A stretch of DNA of 64,000 bases from Lyophyllum atratum (Eukaryota; Basidiomycota; Agaricomycetes; Agaricales; Lyophyllaceae), in assembly GCA_014905825.1 (NCBI GenBank), contig JACGCN010000004.1, positions 1,240,001 to 1,304,000 on the forward strand, read 5' to 3'. Made by a program: the position numbers and the translations under genes. Positions 1 to 12,431 of this stretch are shown one piece after another. How positions within the stretch are numbered: the stretch's first letter is position 1; the number at the start of each line of letters is the position of its first letter. Below the pieces are notes generated by a model. That model made no database searches, had not been told where the DNA came from, and worked only from the letters and a program-made list of their open reading frames with translations.

Positions 1-1161
1 TGTTCAATCGCTTGGCAGGCCTTGTTGACCCTCCAGAGCTCCATAGTCCGTGAGATTCGGCTCTCCGGGTGGTAGCACTGCGTTCGGAAGCAAGACCCGT
101 GCAATTGAGCTGGATTGTCTTTACTAACAAATACGAGGAACATGTCCAGAAGTAGCGACGCGTTTCCAAGCGTCGTTGTCACTTCCTAACGTGTATAAAG
201 TGCTGGGAGATTCTGGCATTGACCTCCAACCTCGAAGCACGCGCATATGTACGAGACAAGGCGTCTCGTACCTAGAAGTGACACTGTGCTTCCTGGCTCT
301 ACGAACGACTCGAAGAACGCGGGTAGCATGATTTGCCTATATTTCGATGAAGCACTGGGGGCCGCTGAATGCTACTGGATAGCAGCCACCCTTCCTAGTG
401 CTCCTGACCTCAAGCCTCAGGGACGAGAGGTATAACTGTGGTGGCGCCCTTGGTCGATGCGCGAGGGGATGTGCTAGAACTTTTGCGGCAAGTAACGACC
501 TCATGAGAGAGCAGTCAGATGGCAGCAAAAACTCGTGATACCGGGGTATTTGACGAACTAGATCCAGTGACAGAGGGGGGTGGCCGAATTTGAACATGAT
601 GACGCGTCGCGGAGCTTGTAATATGAATGCCCAAGTCCGACCGGATCGTAATGCACCAAGGAGGAGGACGGAGCTGGACCTAGCTGGACCTGCGATCCTT
701 TCAACTCCTCACAATTACGTTTTTCACGGGGATCACACATGGCGCCGAGTCGTCCGCTGTTATTGGTGCAGGAGTGTCAGCAAGCGTCAAAGGCATGCGT
801 CATGCCTCGTGAATTTGTTCCTGCGATGGCCGAGTGGAGGGATCCGAAATTTGAAGCAACGCCTGGAGATGTCCTTAGAAGGCAGTCTATTGTGTACCTA
901 CGCGAACTTCTAGGAAATGGCTGCCCTCTTCCGAGCGACTGATGGGTCCAATTCGGAGTGACGTAGAGAAATATACGAGTATGTGAGGATATGATCGCTC
1001 GCAGCGTGGAGGTAGCTGGCTGCGGGATAGGGGTACGGGTCTGGGTCCTGAGTCGTGTGTCACGTGGGATGTACGTCATGTGGATAATCAGACAATCATT
1101 TGGCGAGGGTCGTAGGTAGGATTTGACGGACGACGAGGCCATCCGTGCAACATCCACCGAC
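1..1161. other. No recognisable gene (left edge)
   Basis: Only short open frames occur here on either strand, none with a motif, repeat or splice pattern I recognise. The last part (about 1000-1161) should hold the promoter and 5' leader of the YPD1 gene. An unrecognised exon of a gene running off the left edge cannot be excluded. Confidence 0.5.
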
Positions 1162-1924
1162 ATGCCAGAAGCAACGATACCCACTCCCATACATCATGAC
1201 AAGCCCTCCCCCCTCTCTCCCTCCCTCCCCACCCCAAAACCCCTCGACAAGCCTGCCCCACCACCCTCGCCCCCGCCAGTAGCACCAGAGTCCAAGACCC
1301 CGCCACCACCCCCCTCTGCTCCTGAACCAAATCGAGACAACACTCCGGAGCCTGCGGCACCGCCATCCGAGGCTGAAGTATGCTCCTGGTCTCGTCGATC
1401 AGCCCTCGATGTCACTCACTGACCCACCCGCCTCTTCCAGGACGATATCGTCGATATGGAGACCTTCCGCCAAATACTCGAACTCGATGACGACGCCACC
1501 CACGATTTCTCCAAGGGAATGGCATGGGCATTCTTCACCCAGGCCGAGCAGACATTCAAGGACATGGATAAGGCCCTGTGCGCAACAGACCATCTGCTGC
1601 TTTAGCCCTCCAACGACTGACAACACATATATTCACAGTACGGATAAAGACCTCACGAAGCTATCATCCCTGGGCCATTTCCTCAAGGGCTCTTCGGCGG
1701 CGCTTGGACTATCAAAGGTGCAGGCCTCGTGTGAGCTGATACAGCACTATGGGCAGCGGCGGGACGAAGAAGCCGGGATGGATGTCACGGCCGCGGTCGC
1801 ACTCGACAAGATCGGAACACTACTCTCCCAAGTGAACGACGAGTACACCGTGGCAGAGAACTGGCTGAAGGACTGGTACGACAAGAACGCCGAAGAGCCC
1901 GAACCCCAACCAGAATCTTCATGA
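1162..1924 (+). CDS. YPD1: Histidine-containing phosphotransfer protein YPD1
   Basis: Three exons (1162-1377, 1441-1577, 1639-1924; introns of 63 and 61 nt) give 212 residues. YPD1 carries phosphate from a hybrid histidine kinase to the response regulators SSK1 and SKN7 in the osmotic/oxidative stress phosphorelay, in cytoplasm and nucleus. The HPt signature HFLKGSSAALGL is intact, with the phospho-accepting His at about residue 131, inside a predicted four-helix bundle (about residues 75-205). The first 70 residues are a Pro/Ser-rich tail, longer than in yeast. The first in-frame ATG is at 1162; the frame is open upstream but lacks an ATG. The C-terminus is acidic. The family call is very secure; only the N-terminal start is slightly uncertain. 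Confidence 0.93.
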
Positions 1925-4019
1925 GCCGCCCGTATGGGGACTGATGTGTTGATGTGTCGGCTGGCTGGTTTGGGGAGGCTGGAGTCGGGTTTTTTTGGAT
2001 TGTGAAATTGTGATCAGGAGGGAACGGGACGAGACGGGGTGGGTCGGTGGGTGAGGAGACGGAAGTTGGTCGTGGCCGGAGAGAGACCCCTCTTAGATAC
2101 CATGCCCACCATCGCAACTCATTATCATCCCCGGATGGGCTGGCAGGGGCATGCGAGTGTTAGAAGGAGGACTAATTGGGGCTCGGGCCGAAGGCGAGCG
2201 TAGGAAGGCGGGGACACGGCGATGGTGGCGGAGTGCTTTCCTTTTTTCGTGCTTGGGCGCATCGTGCAGCCCATGGGCAGGGACCTCAGAAAATGCGTTT
2301 ACAGCCGTCAACACATGCTCTCTGGCACCTGCTTCGCGGCGCGTGTGATGTCCCCGGGCAAGGTTTACGTGCCCTGGACCCTGGAGCGTAATCGTCCACT
2401 GTGCGGCAGATACCATTCCTTTTAATTATTCTTCCATCTTTCTCCCCAACCCCCTCATCTCAACCCATTATCCATGCAGTCTTTCACTCGCCACTGTCTC
2501 TCTGCAGCTTTCAGATGTACTTACTGGCATTCTAGCATTATACACACACGACATGGAGGGTGCCAATAATGATGTCATTGCTTTATTCGCGACCGCTACT
2601 GGAACGCAGATCGCTGGAATAGGGCCAACCCTATGTGCCTACATCGAACATCCGTCGTCAAGACTTTTTTCATGACAAGTAGATGGTATTATCAATGACA
2701 CCGTCGTGCTTCTCCGATCTCCTAAGCCTCATGACATTGACAGTTCAAGCTCAAGCTCAAGCTTCGTCATCGGAGCTTGAAGCCATCAACCAGGAACAGC
2801 TCGTCTATAAAAGAGCGTCGTGTGTATTCTTCTCAAGAATTGCAGGAAAATGCTTGGCGGACTTACCGATCCAGTCAGCGAGGTGACTAGTCTATAACTG
2901 GAATTATGGAGATGTATGGCAGGCTAGGACTCAGAGGAGGTTTCAAAGTTGTAAACCGCGAGATTGAGTCGGGCTCAGTCGGCAGCCAGAAATTGACCCA
3001 TACCTACGAGGCCTCTTCCACATAATGGCCCGTCAACTAACTCGTGCAGACAGCTGATAGAACTTCGTCCCGTTCAAGGTTAACGGCCCAGAGATCTCGT
3101 GCTGAATTGCTAGCGAGGTTACTTAAAGTTGAACTTACTTCCGGGCTCTGAGTATGCAGTACTATCCTCGAGTCTCGAGCAACTCCGCGAAATACCATCT
3201 TCGAGCATCCCACGTGGTCTTCGCGGCTTCTGCCAGTTCTAGGCGTCTTTTATGGACTTGCGCCACGTAGAAAATGGGCTTTGCGGAAAGAGCTTCACGG
3301 CGGTCTTGATATGGTGCGATGACAATAGGGTTGCGCTCTCCAAGATAATCTAAGTTCCATCGAGTTGGCGAGGGACGACCAAGTCCAGGAAGCCCTTTCC
3401 TGCTATATGAGAGGGTGCCTGTTCGGTGGGTGGCGGACACTCATTCGGTCCAGATGCTGACCGCTGGGCTACTGTCTTTTGCACCAGACTCGAAAAATTC
3501 TAGGCGCCTAGGGACTATCCTCAATCGAAGCGCCTGGCACGTATCCAGTGACTGTCAACCGGTACTTAGGAGCTATATGAGCCCTCGCGATGGAAGAAGC
3601 CGATACAATCGTCCCAATAGCGGTAGAGACATTGAGTATCCTTCTATCCCACCCAGTCATATGCTTGATCGTGAGGATAATTAACTGGGCAATAGAAGCG
3701 AGCGCATGCGTACTGTTATTACATTGAAGGACTCAACACCTGAGTGGTATTTATAGCCAACAGTCCCAAGTCCTGTCTCAAAAGCGTCTCAATTACACCA
3801 GACCAAAATCGTTGATACGCGGTTCGAGGTCAATTTCCGCTATTCTCGGACAGGGACTGAGGTCCCTTTTCTCGGGCGAGTCCGTTCTTTGTTGAGATTC
3901 GACATGGACAAACACCTGAGTGAGTATCGAGTTTGGTCTGTCACTAACGGCTACTGGGAATTCACGAACACGCACCTCCATATCACGCTGAACAGAAGTA
4001 GTGCGTCAACGTCCGCGAC
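1925..4019. other. Long stretch without a recognised gene
   Basis: This 2.1 kb lies between the convergent YPD1 and DUF6534 genes. Open frames are short (for example 3162-3440 on minus and 2553-2669 on plus) and show no family motif. A short run of AAGCTC units sits at 2747-2763. Diffuse coding-like frames could be remnants of old transposon or gene sequence, but I cannot support a gene. Confidence 0.45.
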
Positions 4020-5710
4020 TCACCACCGCGAAGAACAGGCGCCGCTCACACGTCTGTCCGAACTCAAACTGAGATTGACACCCGCCTTCAGTGTCGACAG
4101 AGCACGGCTGTTTCTGCGCCTGGTGTTGTTAAAGACGATTGTGTCGTCGTCGCCGTCATATTGCCAAAACGCCCGGGCATTGAGGCTACTCATGAGCGAA
4201 TTCGTGTAGAGTTTGGAAAGTGGGAAGTTGAAGAGGAGGTGTCTATGTGGGTAAAGAATTCAGATGAGATTATCTATTTATCGAGTGTTAATAAGGCACT
4301 CACAGTCCCGTCGGCTGGATAAATAAAGATCGTTAGGATGGTTAAATAAAATGGAAGGAGGGAGCGTGGTAGGACTTGCGTTTAGCAGGTAAACCATAAG
4401 GTCAACGAAGCTGTATTTATTTCAACAAGTTGAATTTAACTACAAAACTGGTCACTTACGCCCAAATAGCTGTGATGAGACCTGGTGGCCCAACTGGTTA
4501 GCACTTCGTGTAAGACAGCGACTGCGGCCGTTACCCGTTTGTACTGTCACTATCTCAGTTAAGTATAGGTGATCGCGGTCTTATGCCAAAAAATCAAACG
4601 ACATACACTTGATGATACGGTCGATGTGTGTGTCAGTTCGCACAAAGCCCGTCCTATATTTCTTCTGTTCATATCATCAACGGGAGACGAGTTAATTTTA
4701 GTCGGCCACACTCACCAGATATATCACTAAGCTGGAAGTGATTACCATGTCTGCAAAGGATGCAGACACCAGCCCTGATACCAAGAACAAAGTTTCACCA
4801 TCAATCCAGACTTCAGGATGTGGGACAGTGCACGCACAGATGATTACGACGACTTTGAACTTTTGGAATTCAACAAAGCGAGGGATAATTCCAATCGCGA
4901 CAGCGGTTGCGATACCCATGACTATTTCACGATAAATCAGACTCCCGAATGATCAACGCGAGTCGAAGTGACTGCTTACGGATTGACGAAGTCGCACATG
5001 CCATAATGACTAATGCAAGGAATAGGCTGCCTGTGAGGACCCGGACTCTCCACGCAAAGAATGCTTGCACGAGGCCCCCGAGTATTCCCTTGATTATTGT
5101 AAGTCAACTGTCAACATCAATAGAAACGAGTGGCAGATATGAATTTGTACCGTAAGCGCTGGATCTGGAGTGTAAAAGTATTCAGCCCTCGCCCGGTGGC
5201 ATATCAGAAGTGGCATACCAGTGGCAAACATCCAATGTCCAGTCCTTAAATATGTTGTATTGCCTGATAGAAAATATCAGCTATCGAGGAGGCCATCACA
5301 TTGACTTATTAGAGTTTATACCAAAATTTAGAATCAAGGAGTCGTAGAGATATAGGACTGTGAACAAGGTTTGAATGGTATCGCCAATAAACAACACGTA
5401 GACCTAAAGCGCATGGATAAGCCTATTGGCTCGTTAAGAAGGAGTGGGCGGGATGCCACTGACGAAACTCCGGATGTAACGTCCGTCGCTATGGCGCACT
5501 AGTTAGATCGCCCCACCATATATGTATACAAGAACAACCTACCGAGTCAAGGAGTTGTGATACAAATAGACCTGAGCAATCGTGATCCCGTAAAGTAGGA
5601 CATTGAGGACTGTTCCGATGAGCATGGGCCCATGACTTCGAACTATCAGCGTCAGGAAAAATAAACAAATGGAGATGTCCTGACGCTATCTGAGCTGGGG
5701 AAGGGGCCAT
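4020..5710 (-). CDS. DUF6534 seven-helix membrane protein
   Basis: Fourteen short exons give 319 residues: 5710-5685, 5635-5543, 5488-5464, 5403-5322, 5263-5219, 5164-5151, 5088-4980, 4921-4716, 4664-4607, 4549-4535, 4481-4460, 4410-4380, 4314-4304, 4242-4020. The assembled protein begins MAPSPAQIAHGPMLIG and carries the landmarks I associate with the mushroom DUF6534 family: YGITIAQVYLY in helix 1, an ATDPALT-G motif, AFFAWRVRVLTG, a cytosolic KYRTGFVRTDTHIDRIIK loop, and the terminal block HLLFNFPLSKLYTNSLMSSLNAR. Seven hydrophobic segments are expected, at the plasma membrane or another membrane. Function is unknown; family copies are numerous in Agaricomycetes. Exons of 11, 14, 15, 22, 25 and 26 nt make it invisible to simple frame scans. 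The intron 4315-4379 appears to use a GC donor. Total length is a whole number of codons. Confidence 0.85.
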
Positions 5711-6499
5711 CAGATCCGCACAACGAGGGAAAGGAGACACAACGCTGGAGTCGGCTGAGACAGTAGGACTTTTAAGACTATGCTTATATTGCGAGAGTAG
5801 CAGGTGCGGTAGAGAGAGTTTATTTAACGATCGTCTTACTTGGCGATCAGGAGGCCGCAGGAGCGGTCGAGATTGCACAAATTGACGTCGAAGACCGAGC
5901 CTGAGCCTAATGCAGTTGCAAAAGTGCAACACATGGACAGGTTGGTGCTCGAGAGAAGCAGAATGTGCGACCGCCGCACACGTCAGATAGCAAACCGGCC
6001 CCGGAAAAAGTAGATGCGAGACGCCAGAGCTCGGGACATATTTCGGCTCGGAGAACGTCAGAGGGAGACGCCTAAATCGTACAGGAATCGCATTGAATCG
6101 CACTCTTGCTACTTAGAGAGTTTTGGATACATCCTGGTTCCGCAGGTTTCTCGGTCGAAGAACATATTGACTGTATAGCAAAAGACTCACTTGCAAGTCT
6201 GCCGCCGCTTGACAACACTAGACTGTTAAAACTTGAGCCGACGGTGCCATCTTGCTCATGCCAGCACCCAAAGTCTTGGTAGTCTGGATGGTATCCTTTT
6301 CTTCTGTAAGATTTGCGTGATATAAAGGCCGCGGACGCCGGCACTACTCAAACATGTAGGAAGTAGGATGTTGAACGGATGCAAAGCTCATCGGAGTCAA
6401 ATGGAAAGAAGTTCCAAGAAAAGAAAACGCACGTGGTGGTGACGTCACGCGTCAAAAGGTTGTGCAAATGTGACGAGAGTGCTGGGAGCGGCAATTTCG
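5711..6499. other. Divergent spacer, DUF6534 / NCA2
   Basis: No supported gene. The 790 bp separate two divergent start codons and should contain both promoters. Minus-strand open frames at 5489-6103 and 6072-6344 are out of frame with the DUF6534 exons and have no recognisable motif. Confidence 0.5.
6440..6447. promoter_or_regulatory. CRE-type palindrome upstream of NCA2
   Basis: A perfect TGACGTCA octamer lies 52 bp before the NCA2 start codon. This is the classic ATF/CREB bZIP site, so a stress or nutrient bZIP factor may bind here. The sequence match is direct; regulation is inference. Confidence 0.45.
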
Positions 6500-8718
6500 A
6501 TGCCTTCAGCTTTTGTTGACCAGCTTTTGAAGCCTCTAGAGCTCTGCCGACCTCCCAGTCCCACTATACCTAACAGTGATTCCACGCACAATGCATCAGA
6601 CGTATCTGCGCCGAAAGAAAAGCTGCAGTCCTTGCTTGCTTCTCTAAATCAACCGCTCTCACCGTCACTCGTACAAGACGCAGTAGGATCCCTGATACAA
6701 CTGGAAAGACGGCCAGACGTCTCTGCATCAGGAGCGGATCCCGAAAACAATGCTTTGAAAGAGGCCATAATAATCAAGCTCCTGGTAGGGCTTTATGCGG
6801 AGGGTATTGAAGGCTGCTTGTCGCAGGCAGCTGAGGCTGAAACTGAGGCAGAGTGGTGGGCCGAAATAGAGCGATCATGGTGGAACGTGGCTTGGTATCT
6901 ACTTCAAAGTGCGTTCTATTGTTTGTACTCTTATGGTGCTGTACTCAGAGTTTCAATAGCAACCCCACCTCGGTTGGTGAACGTCTCCCGCGTTATAGTA
7001 CAGGCCCTTCGCACCCAGAACCTTCCAGTTAGCTTGTCGGCTTTTACCCCCTCATCCCTGCGCCAACTATTCCCCTCGAACGACCCTCATCGCCCTAATG
7101 CCCTCAGCAAAGCTGTCTTCCCTCACCTTCGCGAACAGACGTTCTCTATCACATCCTCCACCATCCTATCCTCATCCTCTATAGCTAATGGTAAAACTCG
7201 AGGCAACATCTTTACTAAACTATGGACATCTCTGAATCCGGCACTTGCCCTGACGATTATGCCCATTGAACTCGCCAGGCAAGAATGTAATTTCAAACGG
7301 AAGGAACTGGAAAAAATTAGAGATCAACGAGCTGAGGCTCTTGGCTATCTGACACGGATGCGTGGGGATTTGGCTTCGACTATTAAAGAGCCTTGGAATA
7401 TCCGAAATTTTGTCCACATGCTGACATGCATCATCCGAGGGGATACGCTGAAGGCCTTTACCCCTTCAAATGCCCAGGGCTCCTCGTCAGAACCGCTGCA
7501 GGAGATCCTCTACCTGTCAACGACCGTATTTTCAACGCAAAAGGCTGCTCATCAGCAGCTTCTTGATTCCCGAGAACTACGGCGCCCGTCACGCCTTACC
7601 CTCATTTGGCCCAAACTTCTGTTGTTGCCACCCTTGTGCATTTACGCGTTGCGCTCAGCTTACGCTTCCCGGGCTACCTTGGCAGAGCTGGCACTGGATG
7701 CGAAGGCCACTGCGGAGGGGTTTATCAGAGGATGGCTGCTTGATCCACTCAAAGAGGTCCTGAAAACAGTTCGAACTGGTGGAGACAACGGTGTAATTGT
7801 ACAGCCAGAGGGTATTGCTGCTGACTTTGCGGTGAGACGTTATCCCCTACATCTATGTGTCGTCCGCTGATCAATGTTGCATCTCTAGTCGCTAGAGCGT
7901 ATGACGCTCTCTTTAGCCAAGGAACAGCTCAAATATAGTCCAGAGCAGCTGGAGGCTCTTTCACAGCAGATCAGACGAGGTGACTTGACCCCCGTGCTCC
8001 GGATCTACGAGGATGACATCAAGTCCCCGCTGAAATCGGCTGTCAGCGGTACACTCCTCCGATCTGTGTTCATCCAAGTCCAGAAAGCCAAGGTATACCA
8101 TGCGTTCTTCTAATCCAATGGTGTTAATAAGAACTCTTAGGTTGACATTGACCAAGCACTTGCGGGGATCGATAAGCTGCTCAAATCACAGGAGTTGACC
8201 TTTGCATTCGTGGGTGTGGCGCCCGCCTTGGCCATCGTCTACCTCCTGGGCGGATCGCTTATGGCCGTCTTGGGCGGTGGGAGAGGCAGAGGCAGGTATG
8301 GAGGGAAGCACGCAATTTCAGGCGTATGGTCTGCCATGCGGTACATTCAATCATAGTATAACCTCGCTTTCCGATCACTGATACTTAATCACATTACAGG
8401 CGGACGGAACGCCTTCTTGTCTCCCAGGTAGGATCACATCACAGGAAAGATGACGAAGCAAAGGACGGTGCTAGCTCTATTCCACCATTGACATCCGGCC
8501 TCTTGTTGCTCTCTGTGGCGCGTCTGCGAACATATGCGGAGACCCACCTACCGCCGCGGTCACGCCTGCGGGAAGGATTCTTGGAGGACGTGGGAGACTT
8601 GGAGAATCCGGATTTGGGCAGGGCTGATAAGATGAGGGTGGTGGAGAGAATGTGGAGGTGCTGGGGCGAAACTCTCGGCTGGGGGAAGATCGCTGCTCAG
8701 GGCATCTCGGGGAAGTGA
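6500..8718 (+). CDS. NCA2: Nuclear control of ATPase protein 2 (mitochondrial)
   Basis: Four exons (6500-7831, 7889-8092, 8141-8340, 8400-8718; introns 57, 48 and 59 nt) give 684 residues, a normal length for the NCA2 family. In yeast NCA2 acts with NCA3 on expression of the mitochondrially encoded ATP synthase subunits 6 and 8, and it is a mitochondrial membrane protein. The C-terminal half carries the family block: an RLTLIWPKLLLLPPL membrane segment near residue 375, a helical stretch around SLAKEQLKYSPEQL, a second membrane segment FVGVAPALAIVYLLGG near residue 540, and the C-terminal GLLLLSVARLR segment. Start: ATG at 6500; the frame is open slightly upstream without an ATG. Confidence 0.88.
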
Positions 8719-9847
8719 AGTGTTGTTCGAAGCGACTTGAGTACACTTTGTCTCACGCTTGTGCGTATGATAAGCATTGTATGCTTTCGCCGGACGTCAT
8801 AGAGCTTGTGAGTCCTTGGAATTCGGGATCAGAGGCTGAATGAAATGCCAGAATCAGATAAACGCCACCTGGCACAATTCAATCGAACCATCGAGAGACC
8901 TTCGTTCCATATCCATTAATAGGAAGCTGAACATAACCCTTCTGATCGCCAGGGTTCAAGTAAGGTCACATTTTTAATGGTTGAAGTACTTCAAGTTCAT
9001 GATCAGGGCAGCGGCGCTGAGGCTATGCTTGAACTTACGGGTACCACGCCGCGGGAAAGGTTGAACTGAACCTAAAGGCTATCTCGGCTCAGCTTCAAAA
9101 ATGTCGACATAGACGTGTCGTTGAAATCCCTTGCCAGTGTGGTCCGGCCTGAAAAAAATCAAAGCCTTCACAGCTCTGAGTCTTGAACCGTTGCAGAGCG
9201 GTGACTCAGGTCTGGGTAGCAGAAGGTACCTCTGCACTAAGAACACAGCGCGCTGATCCAATGCGGTAGCGCACTGCTAAGATATCGAATCAGGAGAAAA
9301 CGCTAACGCTTGATTATCGGGTGTAAGTGTCTGGGCATTGTTACCGAGGAAACTATAAGGGGGCATGTGTCTGGGAAAGCAAATTTACATTGAGCAGAAG
9401 ATACACAGAAGGGGGGGACCTGAGAATTAAGTGCGATCAGGTGGGCATCTGAGCTGAATAGACTTGGCATTTTGGGTGCTCCCTCATCATCATGCGTCAC
9501 AGGATGCAAGGCAGATCAAGGGCACACACTGGATTTCTGCCGCGGAGACCCGAAGTACCCTTCTTCGTAGAACCTTGCAAGGTCCAGTGTCCTTGGTTGT
9601 GCACAGAATGGTGTGGGCAACAAAGATCCACGAAGTGATGGGCGATGGCGAGCCGATTCATGGAAGATCCAGGAGACGACGAGCAAGCTTGCTTTCGCTC
9701 TGGTGAGGGTGCGGATGTGTTGCTTCGCGATTTCTCTGTTCCCTGGTCGAAGTGTTAGCAAAGGCATTGTCTGCCACTGTAACCGGCAGATGGGTGAGTT
9801 TATCTCGGAACAATTGTCAAATGTTCGCGCACGCTTTCCAAGGGAAG
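8719..9847. other. Convergent spacer, NCA2 / VPS37
   Basis: No supported gene. It lies between two convergent stop codons and should include both 3' UTRs. Open frames on both strands near 9460-9900 have no motif and overlap the VPS37 3' end, so I treat them as chance. Confidence 0.5.
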
Positions 9848-10567
9848 CTAATCGTCCCTCCATCCAACCTGACCGCTTCCCCACCTCTCTCCCCACATTT
9901 CTCGCTTGTGGTAAACCTTTCTCAGTTCCTTGAATTCTTTGATAAATTCATCGACCCCTGTGCCTCCGCTTGGTGTCGACAATCCAGTACCACTGATCGG
10001 CTGCTGCAGCTGCTGCTGTATGAAAGCGGTAGCGACTGCCTCAGACGCGTCATCTTGAGCAGTTGTACTGTGTCTGAGCCGCATGAGAAGAAATTGAGGC
10101 GTAAACCGCTATGGGGTACAAATTACACAGGAGGTACAGGTGGAACGGAGAGGGGACAAACCTGATAGACCTCCCTCTGTTCTTTTTCTAGTTCTTTCCA
10201 TCTTACTTCCAGAGCCTTCGCTTCGTTGAAGGCCTCTTGAGTATCTGACCGTAGCTTGTACAAACTATCCTGGAGTCTTATGTTACTGTCTAGATAAATA
10301 TAAGATCTTTCCGAGTGTAATTTCTGGGAAGAGCATACTTGCTATGGATTCGTTGGCCATGCCCAGCTCGGCTTGAGCTTGGTATAGAGCTTTGACACGG
10401 TCCAAGGAATGGAACATGGCTTGGAAGTACAAGGGATCTGTCAGGAGATCTTCAAGATCTTCTCGTCTATGAATTAGACTTGTCAACCTTTGTCTGGTGT
10501 GGAAGAGAGAATCCGCGTACGATAAGTGTGCTAACTCAGGAAATTCAGCGAGAAGGGGTGTTGCCAT
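9848..10567 (-). CDS. VPS37: ESCRT-I subunit VPS37 (Mod(r) domain)
   Basis: Four exons (10567-10521, 10466-10339, 10289-10162, 10108-9848; introns 54, 49 and 53 nt) give 187 residues. VPS37 is part of ESCRT-I (with VPS23, VPS28 and MVB12), which sorts ubiquitinated membrane cargo into multivesicular bodies. The protein is one Mod(r)-type coiled coil: REDLEDLLTDPLYF near the N-terminus, then YQAQAELGMANESIA, LQDSLYKLRSDTQEAF and ALEVRWKELEKEQREVY, followed by RFTPQFLLMRLRH. The C-terminal part (VDEFIKEFKELRKVYHKR) is the usual ESCRT-I core contact. It is short, as expected for fungal VPS37. It shares a 70-bp promoter with RRP40. Confidence 0.9.
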
Positions 10568-10637
10568 TATGGAGGTTCGGGTTCAACTCACGATCGTATT
10601 TGACTGGCGGCTTCGGCATCTTTCCTCACCAACAGCC
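10568..10637. promoter_or_regulatory. Bidirectional promoter VPS37 / RRP40
   Basis: Only 70 bp separate the two divergent start codons, so 5' leaders and core promoters must overlap or be extremely short. No clear TATA box is seen. Confidence 0.6.
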
Positions 10638-11505
10638 ATGTCGGCCACCATCCTCCCTGGCACCAGCGTCCCAGCACAACATGTGAACCTCAAACTTGGG
10701 CCAGGTCTTCTTCAAAGCTCCAGCGCCAACGAGGCCGGCCCAAGTATCATCGCGACGCGAGCAGGCACTCTAAATCACTCATCAAATGGCAGCAAATGGT
10801 GGGTTGAAAGCAATTCGCGACGTGTTCGTATTCACACTGTACCGTATGTTTTCATTGACTGAACAGAAGGAGGACCACAGTACATCCCTGCACCTCAGGA
10901 ATCTGTGATCGGAGTGATCATACAAAAAGTTGGAGAAGGCTTCCGGGTCGACATTGGATCTGCACACTATGCGTCGCTTGACGCCCTTGCATTTGAGGGT
11001 GCTACGAAGCGGAATAAACCAAACCTGAAGGTGCGTCTCATTGTCACTCTAGTACTTTTCCGACGAAGGCTCAAATATGGAAGTTCAGGTTGGGTGCCTC
11101 GTTTATGCTCGCGTCTCATTGGCGCATAAAGATATGGAGCCAGAACTGGAATGTTTCGGTGCTCAGACGCGGAAGTCTGAAGGATTCGGGGAAGTCAAGG
11201 GTGGATTCTTGGTGAGGTGCAGTTTGAAAATGTGTCGCGAGTAAGTGCTGCTCGCTCAGTTTATCGACGTACTGGTTGAACATCCCAATTCAAGTCTTCT
11301 GGATCCAAAGCACTTCCTACTTCCCCTGCTTGGTGCGAGATTTCCCCTCGAAGCAGCTGTCGGGATGAATGGACGCATCTGGGTGAGCGCTAAGGAACCA
11401 AGACAGATTATTACCATTTCGCGATGTATCGAGGCAGTCGATCCAGATGGGGGTGGAATGGACGAGTTGGGCGTAAAGGCATTATTGGGGACATTAGATG
11501 TATAG
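10638..11505 (+). CDS. RRP40: Exosome complex cap subunit RRP40
   Basis: Four exons (10638-10823, 10881-11030, 11089-11240, 11295-11505; introns 57, 58 and 54 nt) give 232 residues, matching RRP40/EXOSC3. This is an RNA-binding cap subunit of the nuclear and cytoplasmic RNA exosome. The S1 domain spans about residues 60-150 (SRRYIPAPQESVIGVIIQK, then VGCLVYARVSLAHKDMEPEL). The KH-like domain follows, with the family GxNG-type loop visible as AVGMNGRIWVSA near residue 185. The junction CRD-LLDPKHFLLPLLG restores the known family sequence across the last intron. No unusual residues noticed. Confidence 0.92.
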
Positions 11506-11624
11506 TGAGTGGCTATGGGTGTATTGGTACATATAAACTATTTACAAGATAAATCCTAATCTGCGGGGCTAATCTCTTGAGCGAAAGCGACAAAGAAACG
11601 GGGGGAACGCACAACCATAATACA

Positions 11625-12327
11625 TCAATCATCGTCCGTTATGCGTGACCTCTTCGTAGGTCTTCTAGAGGAAGTGCTAGCCGCACTTACAATTTCCTCA
11701 TCGCTATCGCCGTTGCTCCTGAGGCTCACACTGGTACGCTTCCTTCTTTGATACTCTCTGTCCCGTATCTTCTTCTGCTGGGCCACGGAGAGCTCTTGCG
11801 TTCTCGTAGCTGGTGGTACGATTACAGTAGTAACGCCTGGTGTTGGTTGTTTGTGGTAATCGTCGTTCGTAGCAGTCGATTCTTCCCCTTCCCCCAAGAG
11901 ATCAAGAGACTTGAAGTGCAAAAGAATGTGTTACTTGTATATAACCGCAAATAGAATACGCGCACATGGACGCACCTTTTGGTAAGTCAAGCTGCTCTTC
12001 GAGAACAGCCGGTCCTGGTCATTGATTTCATACTTTCTCCTCCCTGTCGTTTGGTTCTTGAGATAACCGTCAAATCCCTGGATAATGTTTCCTCCACTAT
12101 GTGCTGCTGTTTCCGTCAGGTAGTTCGCTTCCAAGTTGTAGATCTGAACCTCAACAGTGGCCTACAGAGCTGTGTGTATGAGAAGTGTTAGACGGGTATA
12201 GGTCTCCGGAACGTACAAGCTGCTTGTCGGCTTGTCGCTTTTTTGGCAGCGCCTTCTTTAGCTCATTCTTGAGCGACTCGTAGCGCGATTTCTCTTCTGC
12301 AGACGGGCCAGGTCCAGCTTCTGCCAT
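11625..12327 (-). CDS. EAF6: NuA4 / chromatin subunit EAF6
   Basis: Three exons (12327-12217, 12161-11976, 11909-11625; introns 55 and 66 nt) give 193 residues. EAF6 is a small shared subunit of the NuA4 and NuA3 (or MOZ/HBO1) histone acetyltransferases. Residues 10-50 form the coiled coil (KSRYESLKNELKKALPKKRQ). The family core follows: YNLEANYLTE, GGNIIQGFDGYLK, GRRKYEINDQDRLFSKSS. The C-terminus after residue 105 is a basic, Ser/Thr-rich tail (RDREYQRRKRTS, RRPTKRSR), likely a nuclear localisation signal. It is transcribed divergently from RPT5. Confidence 0.92.
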
Positions 12328-12431
12328 TGGATTTGGAGGAAGGGGTAAATGTGTTTGGTCATGTTTGTGTGGAAGGGACAGGACGCGTGTCCTCCACAAC
12401 GCGTTGACCAATTTACTCTGTTCTCTTCGTC
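12328..12431. promoter_or_regulatory. Bidirectional promoter EAF6 / RPT5
   Basis: 104 bp separate the start codons. It holds a dyad AGGAC-GCGT-GTCCT (12380-12393) and a second ACGCG core at about 12399, so two ACGCG copies. These resemble MluI-cell-cycle-box cores; binding is inference. Confidence 0.55.

Noticed and set aside
4482..4534. tRNA-like string GGCCCAACTGGTTAGC.
   Set aside because: It lies in a DUF6534 intron, and I could not fit acceptor, anticodon and T arms.
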